Positions 9,589-22,238 of a DNA stretch of 64,000 bases are shown here, piece after piece (the stretch's first letter is position 1; each line of letters opens with the position of its first letter). The stretch spans positions 289,086,028 through 289,150,027 of the forward strand of contig JAUMIR010000002.1 in NCBI GenBank assembly GCA_030847615.1, read 5' to 3'. A model generated the notes under the pieces. It had not been told where the DNA came from and searched no databases. It was given only the letters and a program-made list of their open reading frames with translations. Position numbers and translations under genes: made by a program. This DNA comes from Gambelia wislizenii. Taxonomy: Eukaryota; Chordata; Lepidosauria; Squamata; Crotaphytidae.

Positions 9589-12515
9589 ATTTGATCAGGA
9601 GGGCTTTAAACTGAGTCATATGGGAGAGGGAGACAGTATTCTGGAAGGCAAAAGGGCTGGAGAAAATAGTCAAACTGTCATAGAGGGAACAAGGCAAACA
9701 GCGCAAGGACCCAACAGTGGGAGGCAAAAAAACTTGCACAGGCAGCAAGTAAAGGGAACGCATGGTCTTAGATGTCTCTACACTAATGCACAGAGCATGG
9801 GAAATAAGCAAGATGAACATGAACTCCTAGCACTACAAAACAAATATGATATAATAGGCATTACTGAAACCTGGTGGGATGAGTCTCATGACTGGAATGC
9901 AGGAATAGAGGGGTATAACCTTTATAAGAGAAACAGGCCAAACAGGAAAGGAGGAGGAATAGCATTATATGTCAGGGATATTTACACCAGTGAAGAGATC
10001 CATGACATCAATACTGGAAGCCAGGTGGAGAGCATCTGGATAAAAAATAAAGGGGATGGAAACAACAGGGATGTTATTGTGGGACTCTACTACAGACCCC
10101 CAAGTCAGACGGAGGAATTGGATGATGCCTTTCTAGAACAGATGAACACACATGCAGAAAGGAGAGATGTAGTAGTGATGGGTGACTTCAACTATCCTGA
10201 TATTTGCTGGCAATCTAACTCAACCAAAACTTCAAGGTCTAGCAAATTCCTTACTTGCCTGGAAGACAATTTCATGGTCCAAAAGGCGGAAGAGGCAACA
10301 AGGGGGTCAGCTATTTTAGATCTGATCCTAACCAACAGAGATGACCTGGTTAATGGGGTGCAAGTGGTGGGATCCTTAGGTGAGAGTGATCATGTTCTCC
10401 TGGAGTTTGTTACACAATGGAAAGGAGAAGCCAGGCACAGTCAGACACGCATTCTTGACTTTAGGAGAGCTGATTTCAATAAACTCAGGGAAATACTGGG
10501 GGTGATCCCATGGTCAGGAATACTAAAAGAGAAGAGACCTCAAGATGGATGGGACTTTCTCAAAAGGGAGATACTGAAGGCACAATTTCAAACAGTACCA
10601 GTGAGGAAGAAAAATGGGAGGTGTCTCAAGAAACCAGGATGGATGACTAAAGAACTTTCAACGGAGCTAAGTTTTAAACGGAACATGTATAGGAAATGGA
10701 AAAAGGGGGAAATCACCAAAGAAGAATTCAAACAGACAGTGAACATGTGTAGGAGTAAAGTCAGAAAAGCTAAAGCGCAGAATGAGCTCCGGCTTGCTAG
10801 GGAGGTTAAGAACAAGAAAAAGAGTTTTTTGGGGGTATGTCCGCAGCAAAAGGAGGAAGAAGGAAATGATAGGGCCACTACGTGGAGAAGATGGCAAAAT
10901 GCTAACAGGGGACAGAGAGAAGGCAGAATTACTCAACACCTTCTTTGCGTCAGTGTTTTCAGAAAAGGTAAAGGGGGACCAACCTGAGAAGAATGGAACA
11001 GAGGACACAATAGGGGAAATCCAGCTCAGAATAAGCAAAGAGGTTGTACAGGAATACCTTCTTAATCTAAATGAATTTAAATCTCCAGGACCAGATGAAC
11101 TACATCCAAGAGTATTAAAAGAGCTGGCAAATGTGATCTCAGAGCCATTGGCAATAATCTTTGAGAATTCCTGGAGAACAGGAGAAGTCCCAGCAGACTG
11201 GAGGAGGGAAAACATTGTCCCCATCTTCAAAAAGGGGGGAAAAGAGGATCCCAACAGTTAGTCTGACATCAATACCAGGGAAGATTCTAGAGCAGATCAT
11301 TAAACAGAGAGTCTGTGAACATTTAGAAGGCAATGCCATAATCACAAGAGGTCAACATGGGTTTCAGAGAAACAAGTCATGCCAGACTAATCTGATCTCT
11401 TTTTTTGATAAAGTTACCAGCTTGGTAGATGAAGGGAACGCTGTGGATATCGCATAGCTTGATTTCAGTAAGGCCTTTGACAAGTTTCCCCATGACATTC
11501 TTGCAAAGAAGCTTGTAAAATGTGGGCTAGACAAGTTAACTGTTCAATGGATTTGTAATTGGTTGACCGGCCGAACCCAAAGGGTGCTCAGCAGTGGCTC
11601 CTCTTACTCTTGGAAAGATGTGACCAGTGGAGTGCCACAGGGTTCTGTCCTGGGCCCAGTGCTATTCAACATCTTTATCAATGACTTGGATGAGGGAATT
11701 AGGGGCATACTTATCAAATTTGCAGATGACACCAAATTAGGAGGAGTAGCTAATACCCTAGAGAACAGGATCAAAATCAGAACTACCTGGATAGACTGGA
11801 GAGCTAGGCCAAAGCTAACAAAATGAAATTCAATACGGAGAAATGTAAAGTACTGCACTTAGGGCGGAAAAATGAAATGCATAGATATAGGATGGGATGG
11901 CTGAACGAGACTACGTGCGAAAGGGATCTAGGAGTCCTAGTAGACCACAAATTGAACATGAGTCAACACTGTGACGTGGCAGCTAAAAAGTTTAATGCGA
12001 TTTTGGGCTGTATCAATAGAAGTATAGTATCTAGATCAAGGGAAATAATAGTGCCGCTTTATTCTGCCTTGGTCAGACCTCACCTAGAATACTGTGTCCA
12101 GTTCTGGGCACCACAATTCAAAAAGGATATGGACAAATTGGAGCATGTCCAGAGAAGGGCAACTAAAATGGTGAAAGGTCTGGAAACCATGCATTATGAA
12201 GAGAGCCTTAGGGAGCTGGGTATGTTTAGCCTGGAAAAAAGACGGTTAAGAAGCGATATGATAGCCCTGTTTAAGTATTTGAAGGGGTGTCACGCTGAGG
12301 ATGGAGCAGGCTTGTTTTCTGCTGCTCCAGAGACTGGAACACAGAGCAATGGATGCAAGCTCCAGGAACAGAGATTTCACCTCAACATGAGGAGGAACTT
12401 TTTGACAGTAAGAGCTGTTTGGCAGTGGAACACACTCCCTTGGAGCGTGGTGGGGTCTCCTTCCTTGGAGGTCTTTAAACAGAGGCTGGATTGCCATCTG
12501 TCGGGGATGCTTTGA
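9482..12515 (+). pseudogene. CR1 ORF2: AP endonuclease and reverse transcriptase, frameshifted
   Basis: An endonuclease of the exonuclease-endonuclease-phosphatase fold spans about 9766-10420: TNAQS (N102), TETWWDE (E129), GDFNYPD (D235, N237) and SDH (302-304), counted from 9482. A frame change follows near 10815-10835 (T/G run). Reverse transcriptase blocks follow: SPGPDELHPRVL, then a small deletion at about 11257 removing the usual NYRP segment, then QHGFQRNKSC. A TAG stop lies at 11455-11457, followed by the LDFSKAFDK block, [10 protein letters not shown], and FADD at 11719-11730, which keeps the catalytic aspartates. A further frameshift near 11785 moves to the last frame (11823-12515), which holds the C-terminal domain. 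The enzyme would nick target DNA and copy CR1 RNA. As it stands no continuous product is possible. Confidence 0.9.
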
Positions 12516-12603
12516 TCAAGATTTCCTGCGTGGCAGGGCGTTGGACTGGATGGCCCTCGTGGTCTCTTCCAACTCTACAATTCTATGATTCTATGATTCT
12601 ATG

Positions 12604-13328
12604 TACCATGGTCAGCATTGCAGCCTCGAGAATTTCAAAAGTTAATCATCCACTTATATGAACACATTCATTTTGTCTGTTTTGAGCTTGCTCCTGATCA
12701 TTTTCATTGGGTATCCTCAGTGTTCCAGCACTATGAGAGTGAAAGATCTTTCTCTCCTCTCTCCTCCCTCCTCTCTACAATATTCATAATTTTATATATC
12801 TCTGCCGTGTTCTCTCTCCTTTCCTTTTCATGCTCCTTTGGTTCTGTTATTAAATGGGGACGGCCTCACTCTGAAAGCTTTCTAATCAGTCAGCAGGACG
12901 TAGATCGAGGTGAAAATGGCAGCGCCTCCCATGGCAAAGCTTGATCATCAGGAACCATCAGGATTACAGATCAGTGCCTGGCTGAATGATGTCTCTTCTG
13001 GAGGAAGAGTATTAATGATGCTGCACTCTGAGGCTCAGCCTGCTAATCATTCTTTTAGTGGAATAAGAGAGCTTGTCACTGCAATCATTCTTTTTCCCCC
13101 AGGAGCTGGACAGGACCTTCCCTGTGAATCATGGAACAACATACTTATCTTTGGTAACTCTTTGCTCGCTGTCTCTTTCCTTTACAGGTTTTAATTTGCT
13201 CTCCTGCCTCTCAATATTTTTTAAAGCTAAGGAGGCCAATACAGTTCTTTGTTCTGAGTGTGTACACTTCTTCCCCAGGTTAGCATAAAAAGAAAAGGAG
13301 CAGCTATAGAAATACATGTGTTCATTCA
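12604..13328. other. No recognisable feature
   Basis: Mixed-composition DNA with a pyrimidine-rich patch at 12750-12780. The open frames are short and lack recognisable domains. Confidence 0.4.
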
Positions 13329-13329
13329 G

Positions 13330-13556
13330 GGTGTATCCACACTGTAAAATTATCGTGGTTTGATGTCACTTTAACTGCTGTAGTTCCATCCAATGGAATC
13401 TTGGAATTCCTTGTTTCGTGAGATGCCTTTCTCTGAACTACAGCACTAGAGCTTTCTGACAGAGCATTCTGACCACCCCTTACCAAATTTTAAATCAGAA
13501 AGATTCAACAGGAATAAGCCTGTACTTTAATTGTATAGTGGGGCTACATCCTAATA
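13330..13556. mobile_element. hAT-like palindromic MITE relic
   Basis: The left end GTATCCACACTGTAAAATTAT is partly mirrored by TTGTATAGTGGGGCTACATCC on the right. The inner part has CTGTAGTTC and GAACTACAG as opposing arms. It resembles the 5580-5802 element in terminal design but is more decayed. Confidence 0.5.
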
Positions 13557-13587
13557 CCCTAATACTTTAATTATGAGCTGTTGGAAT

Positions 13588-13755
13588 GTAGAATCATAGA
13601 ATCATAGAATTGCAGAGTTGGAAGAGACCACGAGGGCCATCCAGTCCAACCCCCTGCCACGCAGGAAATCACGATCAAAGCATCCCCGACAGATGGCCAT
13701 CCAGCCTCTGTTTAAAGACCTCCAAGGAAGGAGACCCCACCAAGGAAGGAGACCA
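13588..13755 (-). mobile_element. CR1 LINE 3' end, strongly 5'-truncated
   Basis: The sequence starts with two CATAGAAT octamers in reverse orientation, followed by the antisense 3' UTR (GAGTTGGAAGAGACCACGAGG) and about 60 bp of ORF2 end. The close match to the 8280-12603 copy suggests the same young subfamily. A short repeat GGAAGGAGACC(CCACCA) occurs at the break near 13726-13755. Confidence 0.9.
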
Positions 13756-15500
13756 AAACAGGATGGGGACTATGCGAGGGGGTGGAAGTGTACATTCATC
13801 CACTCCATTCTGGAGTCCTCTACTCCAGCCCTCCTCTACTCCATAGAAGCATTGATGGAGATCGAGGCTTTTACCCTGATTAGGGGATTTTAAGCCTAGT
13901 GCTGCCAAGACCCTTCCTTGCTGCTGTTCCAGACCTTCTCACCATGGTGTCCTTCATCCTGCTCAGTCTATCTGACTTCCCTTAAGTCCCAGGTTCAAGA
14001 GTCACTGAGATCTTGACTGTCAGCATATGTGAAAACATAGAGTTGGAAGGGACTAGATCCACAGGCTTATTCAGATCTGCCTGTGTAATCAAGCTACGAC
14101 ACCATCTGATACAAATGAAGTAAACACCAGTGAAAATAAATAATATTGACATTATTGGCCCATCTGATCTGGGAAGATTGGAAAATTGTTTGCTGACCCT
14201 AAATGACTAATGGATCAATGGTTTTGTAGACCTAGTACAGTCAAGTAGACAACAGTTTCTGGAATGAATCCATTCAAGCAGAGCAAAATCACTGAAGTTA
14301 TTTGCTGATTTGTATTCCCCTTGCATGTAGAATCCTACTTCCTGCACACAGAAAACTAGCATATGAGGAAATAATGGCTTACCTTAGCCCTGACATGGTA
14401 TTTATCTATGTGCAAGGACATAGGCTGTTCACCTTCCCCACCCCACAGGAGGGTAGTGTGGTGTGTGACTTCAAGAATCAGAAGGTGAGGCCTCTGGCAT
14501 GAAAGAGGCCTGCACACTATCTGTGTTAAATTCAGGCAAAAATTGCTGCCCACTATTGTCAGGAAAGTTCAATTAAAGCCTAACAAGAGGGAAAACGGAA
14601 ACATTTATTAATGCCAGATCTACAATACAGCCATTGTTGCACATCTGGCTGCAAAAAGTTGCAGGCAGATCTTCTGAAATTCAATACTGTTTGTCATAAA
14701 ATGATATTTTATAGTATCTCAAATTATACTGCATAGTGTTCTGTTGAAACAGCTGGTTGCTAACTCAGTAGTAAACTCTTAAATGTCCATGCTTGTGATA
14801 TAGAGAATAGGGTCTTTCCTTTTCCTGGAGTGCAAGAACAAGACTAGCTGCTGGAGACAGAAAGAAGGTGGGAACTTTCTGCCCTATGGCTTTGATCCAA
14901 TATACTGACCTGCCCCAAGGTATTTTAATGCTGGGAGTGTGTCTGTGCAGACATGGGTGTGGCCATCCCTCTTGGGGGTGTCCATTTCCTCATCCATCTT
15001 CCTTCACCTCCTTGACACCCACTCAACTTCCTTCTTCCAAAGATGTTAGCTGTCAGCCACAGTTTGTCTGCTTGAATAAGTATCCGCTCAAACATGCACC
15101 AAACTGATTGATCTTTCTGACTTGCTTCCCTTGGAGGCGTTTATTGAGGGAGGCTGCCAGGGATAGTAGCCTGGGAAATCAAAGAGCAAGGAGCTCAGCT
15201 GGAAAGGGGAAATCCCCTTCCTCTCTCTTATACTTGTCTTTGCTTTCTGACAAGCAGAGCCTGTCATTCCACAGTGGTTAGGGCAAGTCGGGTAGTACTC
15301 ACAGTAGAGCCCTCTAGGGCAGAGGGGACATTGCTGTCTTAAAAAAAAATAATTACTAGAAGGTAAGATCAGAGTGGTGGTTCTACACCATATGTAATAT
15401 AATAATGTTTCATCAAGCAGCAGCCTTCCGCATTGCTAAGATCTTCCTATAACATTTACTCAGCTTTGAGTCTCACACTCACTTTGGCTTCCTCCATAGT
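13756..15500. other. No clear feature
   Basis: No repeat family or gene was recognised. ACATAGAGTTGGAAGGGAC at 14036 resembles a few bases of a CR1 3' end and may be a small relic. Confidence 0.35.
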
Positions 15501-15502
15501 TA

Positions 15503-16003
15503 GGACATTGTCACACAAGGCTGTAACCATGCGATTACAATGGGTTGGTAGCACGAATGGACTCCCATTATCACACAACATCATCGTCTTCCCATGCTTA
15601 GTCCATGCTCCATCCATTCATTGGGTGCCACTTTTAATTAACAGGCAAAGGCCATCAATAGCACTCAATTTTGCTCTTTTCACAGTATTGACAAGCGTCT
15701 GAAATCATATCCTTTTGTAATCACACAATTACAGTGTGAATGGGTGCTCCTCTTTCCCCCCTCCAATTTCCCAACAAGAACACATACTTCAACTTCCAGG
15801 GGAGAATGTGAAGATGACTAACAGCACACTGTTTTAATGAACTTTGGAAGAACAGCTGAAATCTTGCCCATGCAAAATCCAGGAAGGAAGAGAAAATATT
15901 TCTTAAAGGGACATGCAAAGACAAGTGTTAGTATAGCATGAGCTGAAACCCCATTATTAAACTTCTAGTGGTGGTCATGTGATCATTACTGTAATAATGT
16001 CAC
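15503..16003. mobile_element. Possible relic of a TIR element
   Basis: GGACATTGTCACACAAGG at 15504 and the reverse complement of the stretch ending AATGTCACTATGGAC at 16010 are only loosely similar. The interior has AATTAACAGGCAAAGGCCATCAATAG, which resembles the interior of the family at 16007-16579. This could be a diverged relative; the boundaries are weak. Confidence 0.3.
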
Positions 16004-16006
16004 TAT

Positions 16007-16579
16007 GGACTTTATCAGACACAGAAAATATGGCATCAGCATGACACCACATAACTGTAAAAGGGCATGTGGATCAGACAACATCACCCTTTCACGGTTA
16101 TGGAGAGCCCAAAACCTGTACCTTTTAATTGACAGCTTAAGCCATCAATAGATCTCCCTGCTGCTTTTTTGCCGGCATTGCCGGCATACGAAGCCTCTGT
16201 CCCTTTAAATCTCATACTTACCCCAACAATGGCTGGACCAGCATGAACACTTCTGGGTCAGATTGGGACATCCAGGTAAATGATGAACTTTTTTTACCCT
16301 TCCCTGGTTACTTGGAGGTTTTTGTGTGGGTGGGTGTGCTTAGTGTGACTTTTACATTGTTATTTTCATTTTTATTTTTGAATTTCCCACGTGATTTCAT
16401 TGTGTGGGATTTCAAAAGAGGAAGTGAACAGAGCTCCATTCATTTCCTCCTTTATTGCAGGAGGAGCCCTTGCTGAGAAAGGGGGTAAGTGTGGGGGGGA
16501 TCGTTCTTTTGCCGGCATAAAAAATGATTTTTTTAATGCTGGCAAAAGAACGTTTTAACAGGGATGTCTGATAAAGTCC
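16007..16579. mobile_element. GGACTTTATCAGAC-family MITE, copy 1
   Basis: The ends are GGACTTTATCAGAC and GTCTGATAAAGTCC. The duplicated target is TAT, inside a CTATG context on both sides (16003-16007 and 16579-16583). The interior holds CATCAATAGATCTCC, a GCTGGACCAG segment and CTTCTGGGTCAGATTGGGACATCCAGG, shared with the other copies. There is also an inner inverted pair (GTTCTTTTGCCGGCAT and ATGCTGGCAAAAGAAC). No transposase is seen. Confidence 0.85.
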
Positions 16580-18908
16580 TATGTTTCTGCTTTCCTCAAT
16601 AGTGGAATTATAGTGTTTTTAAAGGCTAGTCTGATAAAGTCTTTAGTTTTAAAAGGACCTATTTGAAGGTTCTTCCTGTTTCACTGCTTCATCTAGATCT
16701 TACAGCTGGAGGATTTGTGATAAATCCTTTTAGTTTTCTTCCCAATGATGAGCATATAGAAAATACTGCTTGTTCAGGCAAGGCTTGTTGATAAAGGTGA
16801 GTAATGATGGGTCAGAGTCCCCTTCCCCCTTTTTACTGGGGTAACTTCCCTGCCCACCCACGGGGAGCATTTTCAGGGGTGATGGGGGATAGGGTAGGGG
16901 GAAAATTCTGCTAATTCTAAGGTCAGTTGGCTTACATTACCACACAGCTGAGTAGTTTATTTGTATTTCTTTTTAATTTTTGCCATTACAAAAAAAGAAT
17001 AAAAGAATGCTCTGATGCTTTGTCTTATGAGGCTTCCCAACTTTTTGCACTGGTGGACATGTGTGGAATTTTAAAAGTTGGCATTTACTTAAAATGGCTC
17101 CGCTGTGGGGGAAGTGCTTACTCATTCACAAAATGGCTACCATGATGGCTGTGGCTTTTCACATAGTACCTATTTTCCAGAAAGCAAACTGGTGAGACTA
17201 AAAGAAAAATAATTCACCCAGTAAGTTAAGTACAAAGTAGAGGCAGGGTCTGAGCTCCAAAAGACAAAAACCACTCTTTTGAAGCTACACTTTTCCTCTT
17301 CATTCATTTTGCAGAAGGATGAGGCTCAGAGAAAAGCAACTGGACAAGGAAACCAAATATAAAAAGAGATGGGGGCCAAGCCTCAAATTATAAATTTCAA
17401 AACGTTTTGCAAAAAGCAAGGCGTTTAAGATCGTTTCAGTGATACTACTGTATCAACTGTTTTACATTCAGAAAATGTCTCTTTACAAAATGCAGCTGAG
17501 CAATCACACAGGATTTCTTTGTTGCAACATTCCAAGTAAGCCGAATGTTCCAAAGAAAAGTAAAGATGACAATTATTGAGATATGGAGTGAATCAGCAAG
17601 TACCCTTATACAAATTATAAACATTATGATCAACCTCTTATGTAAACAATATTTCACATTCTCAAGATATGTCATATGTTGGGATGTTTTTTAATATCTG
17701 TCAGAAAAGGAAACAAGATTTCCAGAATATATATTTGCTTGCCAACTTTACAAGAACCAAAGCTGGTGAATAAAAGCCTCCACCAGGGCAACACTGCAAT
17801 TCTTTGGATACCATTGCATAATGCAGAAGGAAACGGACTGGCTCTATGTTACCATGCCCTACACATCCTCCCTATAATATCTCATAATTGGCAATATTAA
17901 GACCAGAGGAGACTAAAAGGGGAGAACGAGCGGAGGTCACAAAGAAGGTGTTGTGGAAAAATACCAGCAGACACACTCACAATAGGATTAAGTGACGCCC
18001 TAACAATCAGAGCCATTAAGGTGGTATGTGCTAAATCCCCTCTTGGGCAACCTTAGCAATGAGTGACACACCACAAACAAGTGACCAAAACAGCTCTCAT
18101 CCCCAGGAAATATCCCTTTACACCTTTCCTGTCCTACAATACAGAGGTTGTCATAAAGATATCCATTCCTATCTCTCAGCCATTAACAGCTATCAGCAGA
18201 GTTTTGGTTTCCTTTGTTTAAAGAGTTGGAAACCCATCCATACTTTGTTCTAAGCAAAAATGCCCCTTCAGGACATGAAATACAGAATAAATATTAGTAC
18301 CCAAACAATAGCAAGATCTGCCACTGTACCCCAGTAGATGACACTCTGCCATTCTCTCTGTCGGCATGTTCCCACACCGGACTTTAGTGCCACCTCAGTC
18401 TTCCGCCTCAGTACTTAGCTCTCCTCTTCAGACTGGTAATTATCATCCTTTCTCCCAAATCTATTCCTCTATCCAACCTTTCTGCCTTAAACCTTTCATT
18501 AGCCTTGTGTGGTTCGTGTGAGTGTATTTTTGTGTGTGTGAGTACCTTCTGTGTTATTTTTCAATAAAAAACATTTGTTTACTTTAACCTGGAATTCCCT
18601 GCAGTGAGTATTGGCATACATAGGTGAAAAGATCCCAAAAGTTACCCGACCTCTTGCAGCCATTCCTTTGAGCTAATAATGCCACCAATTAATAACTGAG
18701 ATTTTGGCATTACAGGTGGGCCCCCACGGACCCCCCCCCCCATGGGTAACATCTATTTCAAGCCAATTGTCATCATGGCTGTTTGGGTGGGGAGGTTTTT
18801 TTTTCCTTAAGTCATTTTCTCATTATATTCAGAAACAAATTAATGAACCGAATCCAGGTTATCTCTGGGTTGTTGAGTGAAATGAATGGAATTTAAGGTA
18901 ATCTTGAC
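16580..18908. other. No recognisable gene
   Basis: Long AT-rich stretch with short open frames only. Small low-complexity runs occur (C-run at 18730-18740, T-run at 18798-18806). I see no SINE or LINE signature. Confidence 0.4.
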
Positions 18909-18911
18909 TAA

Positions 18912-19516
18912 GGAGATTATCAGACAGGGACAAAAATAGTGTCCTTGTCTCACTATCTCCTCTCCCAACCCCTCCCGGCACAGTAACAAACAGTTTCACT
19001 CCTACCTTGTTTGCGTGTCTCCCCCCTCCCCCGGCAGCTCAGGAGCTGCATTCACTATGGAGCTGCATTCACTTCCTGGTTTGAAATGCCAGGCCATTCT
19101 TGTGAGAGGATGAACATGTGGGAAATTCAAAAATAAAAAGGAAAAGAAACCTCTAAAAGTGAAAGCAAGCACAAAATCACACTTTAAAAAATACAAGTAA
19201 CCCAGGGGGGGGTACAATAAAGTGTGTCACTTACCTGGATCTCCCAATCGCACCTGGAAGTGTTTGGCACGGACCTTCTACTGATGCTGGCATTGCACCA
19301 GCATAACAGGGCACCTTTTCACTCCCCCATTGTTCCGTGACAGAAACGGAATGGGTGACCTATTGATGGCTTAACCTGTCAATAAAAAGAATTGCTTGCA
19401 GAAGAGGACCAGCATGGGAGCATAACAACACAGGGATGACATCCTGTGAAAAACAAGCCCTTTTGCGATCTCCTGGTGTCATTATCAGACCATATTTAGG
19501 GCGTCTGATAATCTCC
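18912..19516. mobile_element. GGAGATTATCAGAC-family MITE, copy 2
   Basis: The ends are GGAGATTATCAGAC and GTCTGATAATCTCC, one subfamily variant of the 16007 element. The flanking target is TAA at left and TCA at right in a C-NNN-G context. The interior has the reverse of the shared core (ACCTGGATCTCCCAATCGCAC, CACTTCCTGG). It is oriented opposite to copy 1 by core sequence. Confidence 0.8.
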
Positions 19517-20235
19517 TCAGTCCATTGAGTCCCAATATTGGGGGAAAGGCAGGATATACATAAGTGAACAACAACAACAACAACCGTTGATTGCAGTGGG
19601 TCAACCCTGAGGTAAACCTGGAGCCAACCCAAGGTTTTTGAACTAGATCTGTAGTGTAGCCAGTAACAGCTAATCTTTAGCATCTTAATCTAGGTTTGTT
19701 CTTGCTGATCTACCATGGGAATATTAACATGTAATCTATGATTACATAGATATACACATGTAATTCTATGATTAACATGTAATCATAGGAACCCACAGGA
19801 TCACAGACCATTCCTTTTCTGGGAAATATATTCACTGTTTCAGGGGCTAAGTACTAACAAGTTAAGCATTTACTTTATAGGCATTTTCCTAAGAAGGTAT
19901 TGAGAAAGCAATTTTACTGACGTTCCTCCAAATTAAATTCCATTCATCTTCCACTGATTCAGAACTGAGAAGCACCTCCCATTTCAGCACACAGTTGGCT
20001 CGTTGTACAGTGTTTTGTATAACAGAATGCTGTGAGTGCCGGAGATAAGATAGCTCTGGACCAAGGCTTCAAACAGAGTGTGTTGCCTAGAAAATAGCTG
20101 AGCCAAACTTTGCCTCTCCTGACGAAAGCTGTAGATGATAAAATACTAAAATATTAAGATTCTATACAGTTTGCTTCAAGTTTTCAAAAACTGGCTTTCT
20201 GCTAGTAAATCTGCAAACATGTTACTTTCTTATTT
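19517..20235. other. Mostly unassigned, short LINE-like tail
   Basis: GGAAAGGCAGGATATACATAAG followed by (AAC)n at about 19539-19584 resembles the 3' end of an old retroposon. The rest has no recognised feature. Confidence 0.35.
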
Positions 20236-20369
20236 CTTGGACTCACATGCATGTGATGTCAATAGCTATGAATATCTTTCCTTGGACTCAGTGCATGTGG
20301 TGTCAATAGCTACGAATACCTTTTCTTGGACTCAGTGCATGTGGTGTCAATAGCTATGAATACCTTTTA
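20236..20369 (+). repeat. 45-bp tandem repeat, three copies
   Basis: Units start at 20236, 20281 and 20325 and share CTTGGACTCA, CATGTG(A/G)TGTCAATAGCTA and GAATA(T/C)CTTT. The open frame across them simply follows the repeat. Confidence 0.9.
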
Positions 20370-20444
20370 CCACCTATGGCTGGTTTTCCATCTGCAGGCC
20401 TATTTATAAAACCGGGATTTACCTCAGGTGTGTGTCATCCAAGG

Positions 20445-20740
20445 TACATCCAGACTGAACTATTGTAATGTCTTCTGGGTAGGGCTGCTTTAAAGAAAAT
20501 TTTGAAAACTTCAACTTATACAGAATGTAGAATGCTTGTGGAGAACAGGAATTTTGATCATACTATACCAACTCTAGGCTCAGCACAGAATGATGTTTTA
20601 AAACTTGGAATGTTGTGGGACCTAAAGGACTTTCTGACTCCAGATGAACTTCAGGGCACTTGCACTCTGGGATACAAATAGGGTTCATCAAAAACAGGTT
20701 CTTTTTAGTGGTGATCCCACATTTCTGGAATTATCTTCCT
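20445..20740 (+). pseudogene. L2-like LINE C-terminal relic
   Basis: Near 20452 the translation gives a degraded form of the SRLDYCN(x)3-4 WVGL block that precedes the end of L2-type ORF2, followed by a degraded QLIQN segment. The reading frame is repeatedly broken. The extent is approximate. Confidence 0.45.
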
Positions 20741-20749
20741 AAAGAAGTA

Positions 20750-21017
20750 AAGGTCGCCCCCCCCCCATATCCACAGAACTGATACCCGCAGTGTCAGTTA
20801 TCTGAGGGACACAAAATAGGAGACAAATACCATAGAGTTGCACTGGAGAATGCCTAGAGAGGCATCCTCTCTAGGCTTATTCTAGGTCCTCCAAAGCAAC
20901 TCTGTGGTATGTTCTACAGGAACTCCTTTATTTTAATAGGGTTTGCTATTATCCATGGTTTCACTTATACACGGTAAGTCCAGGAAGGCATCCCACTCAG
21001 ATATGGGGGATGACCTG
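20750..21017. mobile_element. Tigger-like (Tc1/mariner) MITE
   Basis: The ends AAGGTCGCCCCC and GGGGATGACCT are flanked by TA on both sides. The interior has the ATATCCACAGA and TATTATCCATGGTTTCACTTA motifs of Tigger-type ends, and CCTAGAGAGG/CCTCTCTAGG forms a hairpin. It shares layout with the element at 34633. Confidence 0.7.
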
Positions 21018-21341
21018 TACGTACCGCTTGGTCTGTACTGGCTTTTAAGAAGTAGATTTCTATTTTGCTGATGTGTTTGGCCTGGAAATAATAGCCTAAA
21101 TCCAGTTGCTAATACCAGCTAGAGAAGGCAATTGAATCAAGTGCTAGATGCTAAATCAACACTTAGATAAATATTGATTTACTGGGTCTATGCTAGCTCA
21201 GCCTAGCAGTTTGATTTAGGCCAATGCATTTCATTAATTTGGGGAGGGGGGCTGGACAATGAATGGAAAAGAAGTTCATGTTAACATGGCTCATAACTTA
21301 TCAAGACCCAAACTTGTTAATTTTTTTGCATAATGAACAGT

Positions 21342-21843
21342 GGACTTTATCCATCACAATGCCACATAACTGCAAAAGGGTGCATGGATCAGACAATGTC
21401 ACCCCTTTCATTGTTAAAAAGAGCCCCAAACCCATCGTTTTTAATTGACGGCTTAAGCTGTCAATAGCTGCTTTTTGCGATACCTCTGTCCCTTTACATT
21501 TCATACTTACCCCGTCAGTGGCTGGACCAGAGCAAATATGTCTGGGTCAGATCAGGACATCCAGGTACATTTCACTCTTTTTATGACCCTCCCTGGGTCA
21601 CTTAGGTCTTTTAAATTATGTGCATGTGCTTTGCTTTACTTTTTGATGTTTATTTTGCTTTTTATTTTTAAATTTCCCATGTGATGAAATTGCATGAGAT
21701 TTTGAACGAGGAAGTAAATTGCACTCCTTTGCTGGGATTACAAGGTAAGTGTGTGTGGGGGGCATTCTTTGGCCAGCATAAAAATGCTTTAAAAAAAAAT
21801 GCCAGCAAAAGAACGTTTAAAGGGATTGCGTCTGATAAAGTCC
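21342..21843. mobile_element. GGACTTTATC-family MITE, copy 3
   Basis: The left end GGACTTTATCCATCACAATG and right end GTCTGATAAAGTCC are flanked by AGT in a CAGTG context (21338-21342 and 21843-21847). The core CCACATAACTGCAAAAGGGTGCATGG and TCTGGGTCAGATCAGGACATC match copy 1 in the same orientation. Confidence 0.85.
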
Positions 21844-22238
21844 AGTGAGTTTTGACTTATCAGCTCTTCATGCTTCTGCCTATAGATCTGATTGGTGATC
21901 AGAAATATGGAGCTATACAAAGATTTTGCAGCAAAATGATCTCTGATGTGTAGCCCTGGAAGATTTTACATGGGATAGGAGCTATAGAGTTTTGATAAAG
22001 TTTTGTGTCAAGCAGGAGCTCAGGTCTGCAAACTAAAGATGTTTTTCATGGAACAATCAATTGGAGCATGGTAAGTCAATTATGTATGTTTCATTGATTC
22101 AATGGGTCTACTCTAACTGGGCCAAATAATTGGATTTAGGTCCTAGCATTTAAAATGCCTACATAATTAAAAAGGAACAAAAATGCAACAATTAATGTAA
22201 TGAATGAAAAAAATACTACCATAAACAATAATGAATTA

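Larger units (their letters stand above)
8280..12603 (+). mobile_element. Nearly full-length CR1 LINE
   Basis: A non-LTR retrotransposon with a 5' UTR (to 8637), ORF1 (from 8638), ORF2 (about 9482-12515), a short 3' UTR and three ATTCTATG octamers at 12580-12603. The octamer tail identifies the CR1 clade. Retrotransposition would use target-primed reverse transcription by the ORF2 endonuclease and reverse transcriptase. Both ORFs are broken by a small number of lesions, so the copy is inactive but fairly young. The 5' boundary is not certain and may lie closer to 8375. Confidence 0.85.

Noticed and set aside
15503..16003. Complete element of the GGACTTTATC family
   Set aside because: The ends match poorly and no duplication was found. 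It is kept only as a low-confidence relic.
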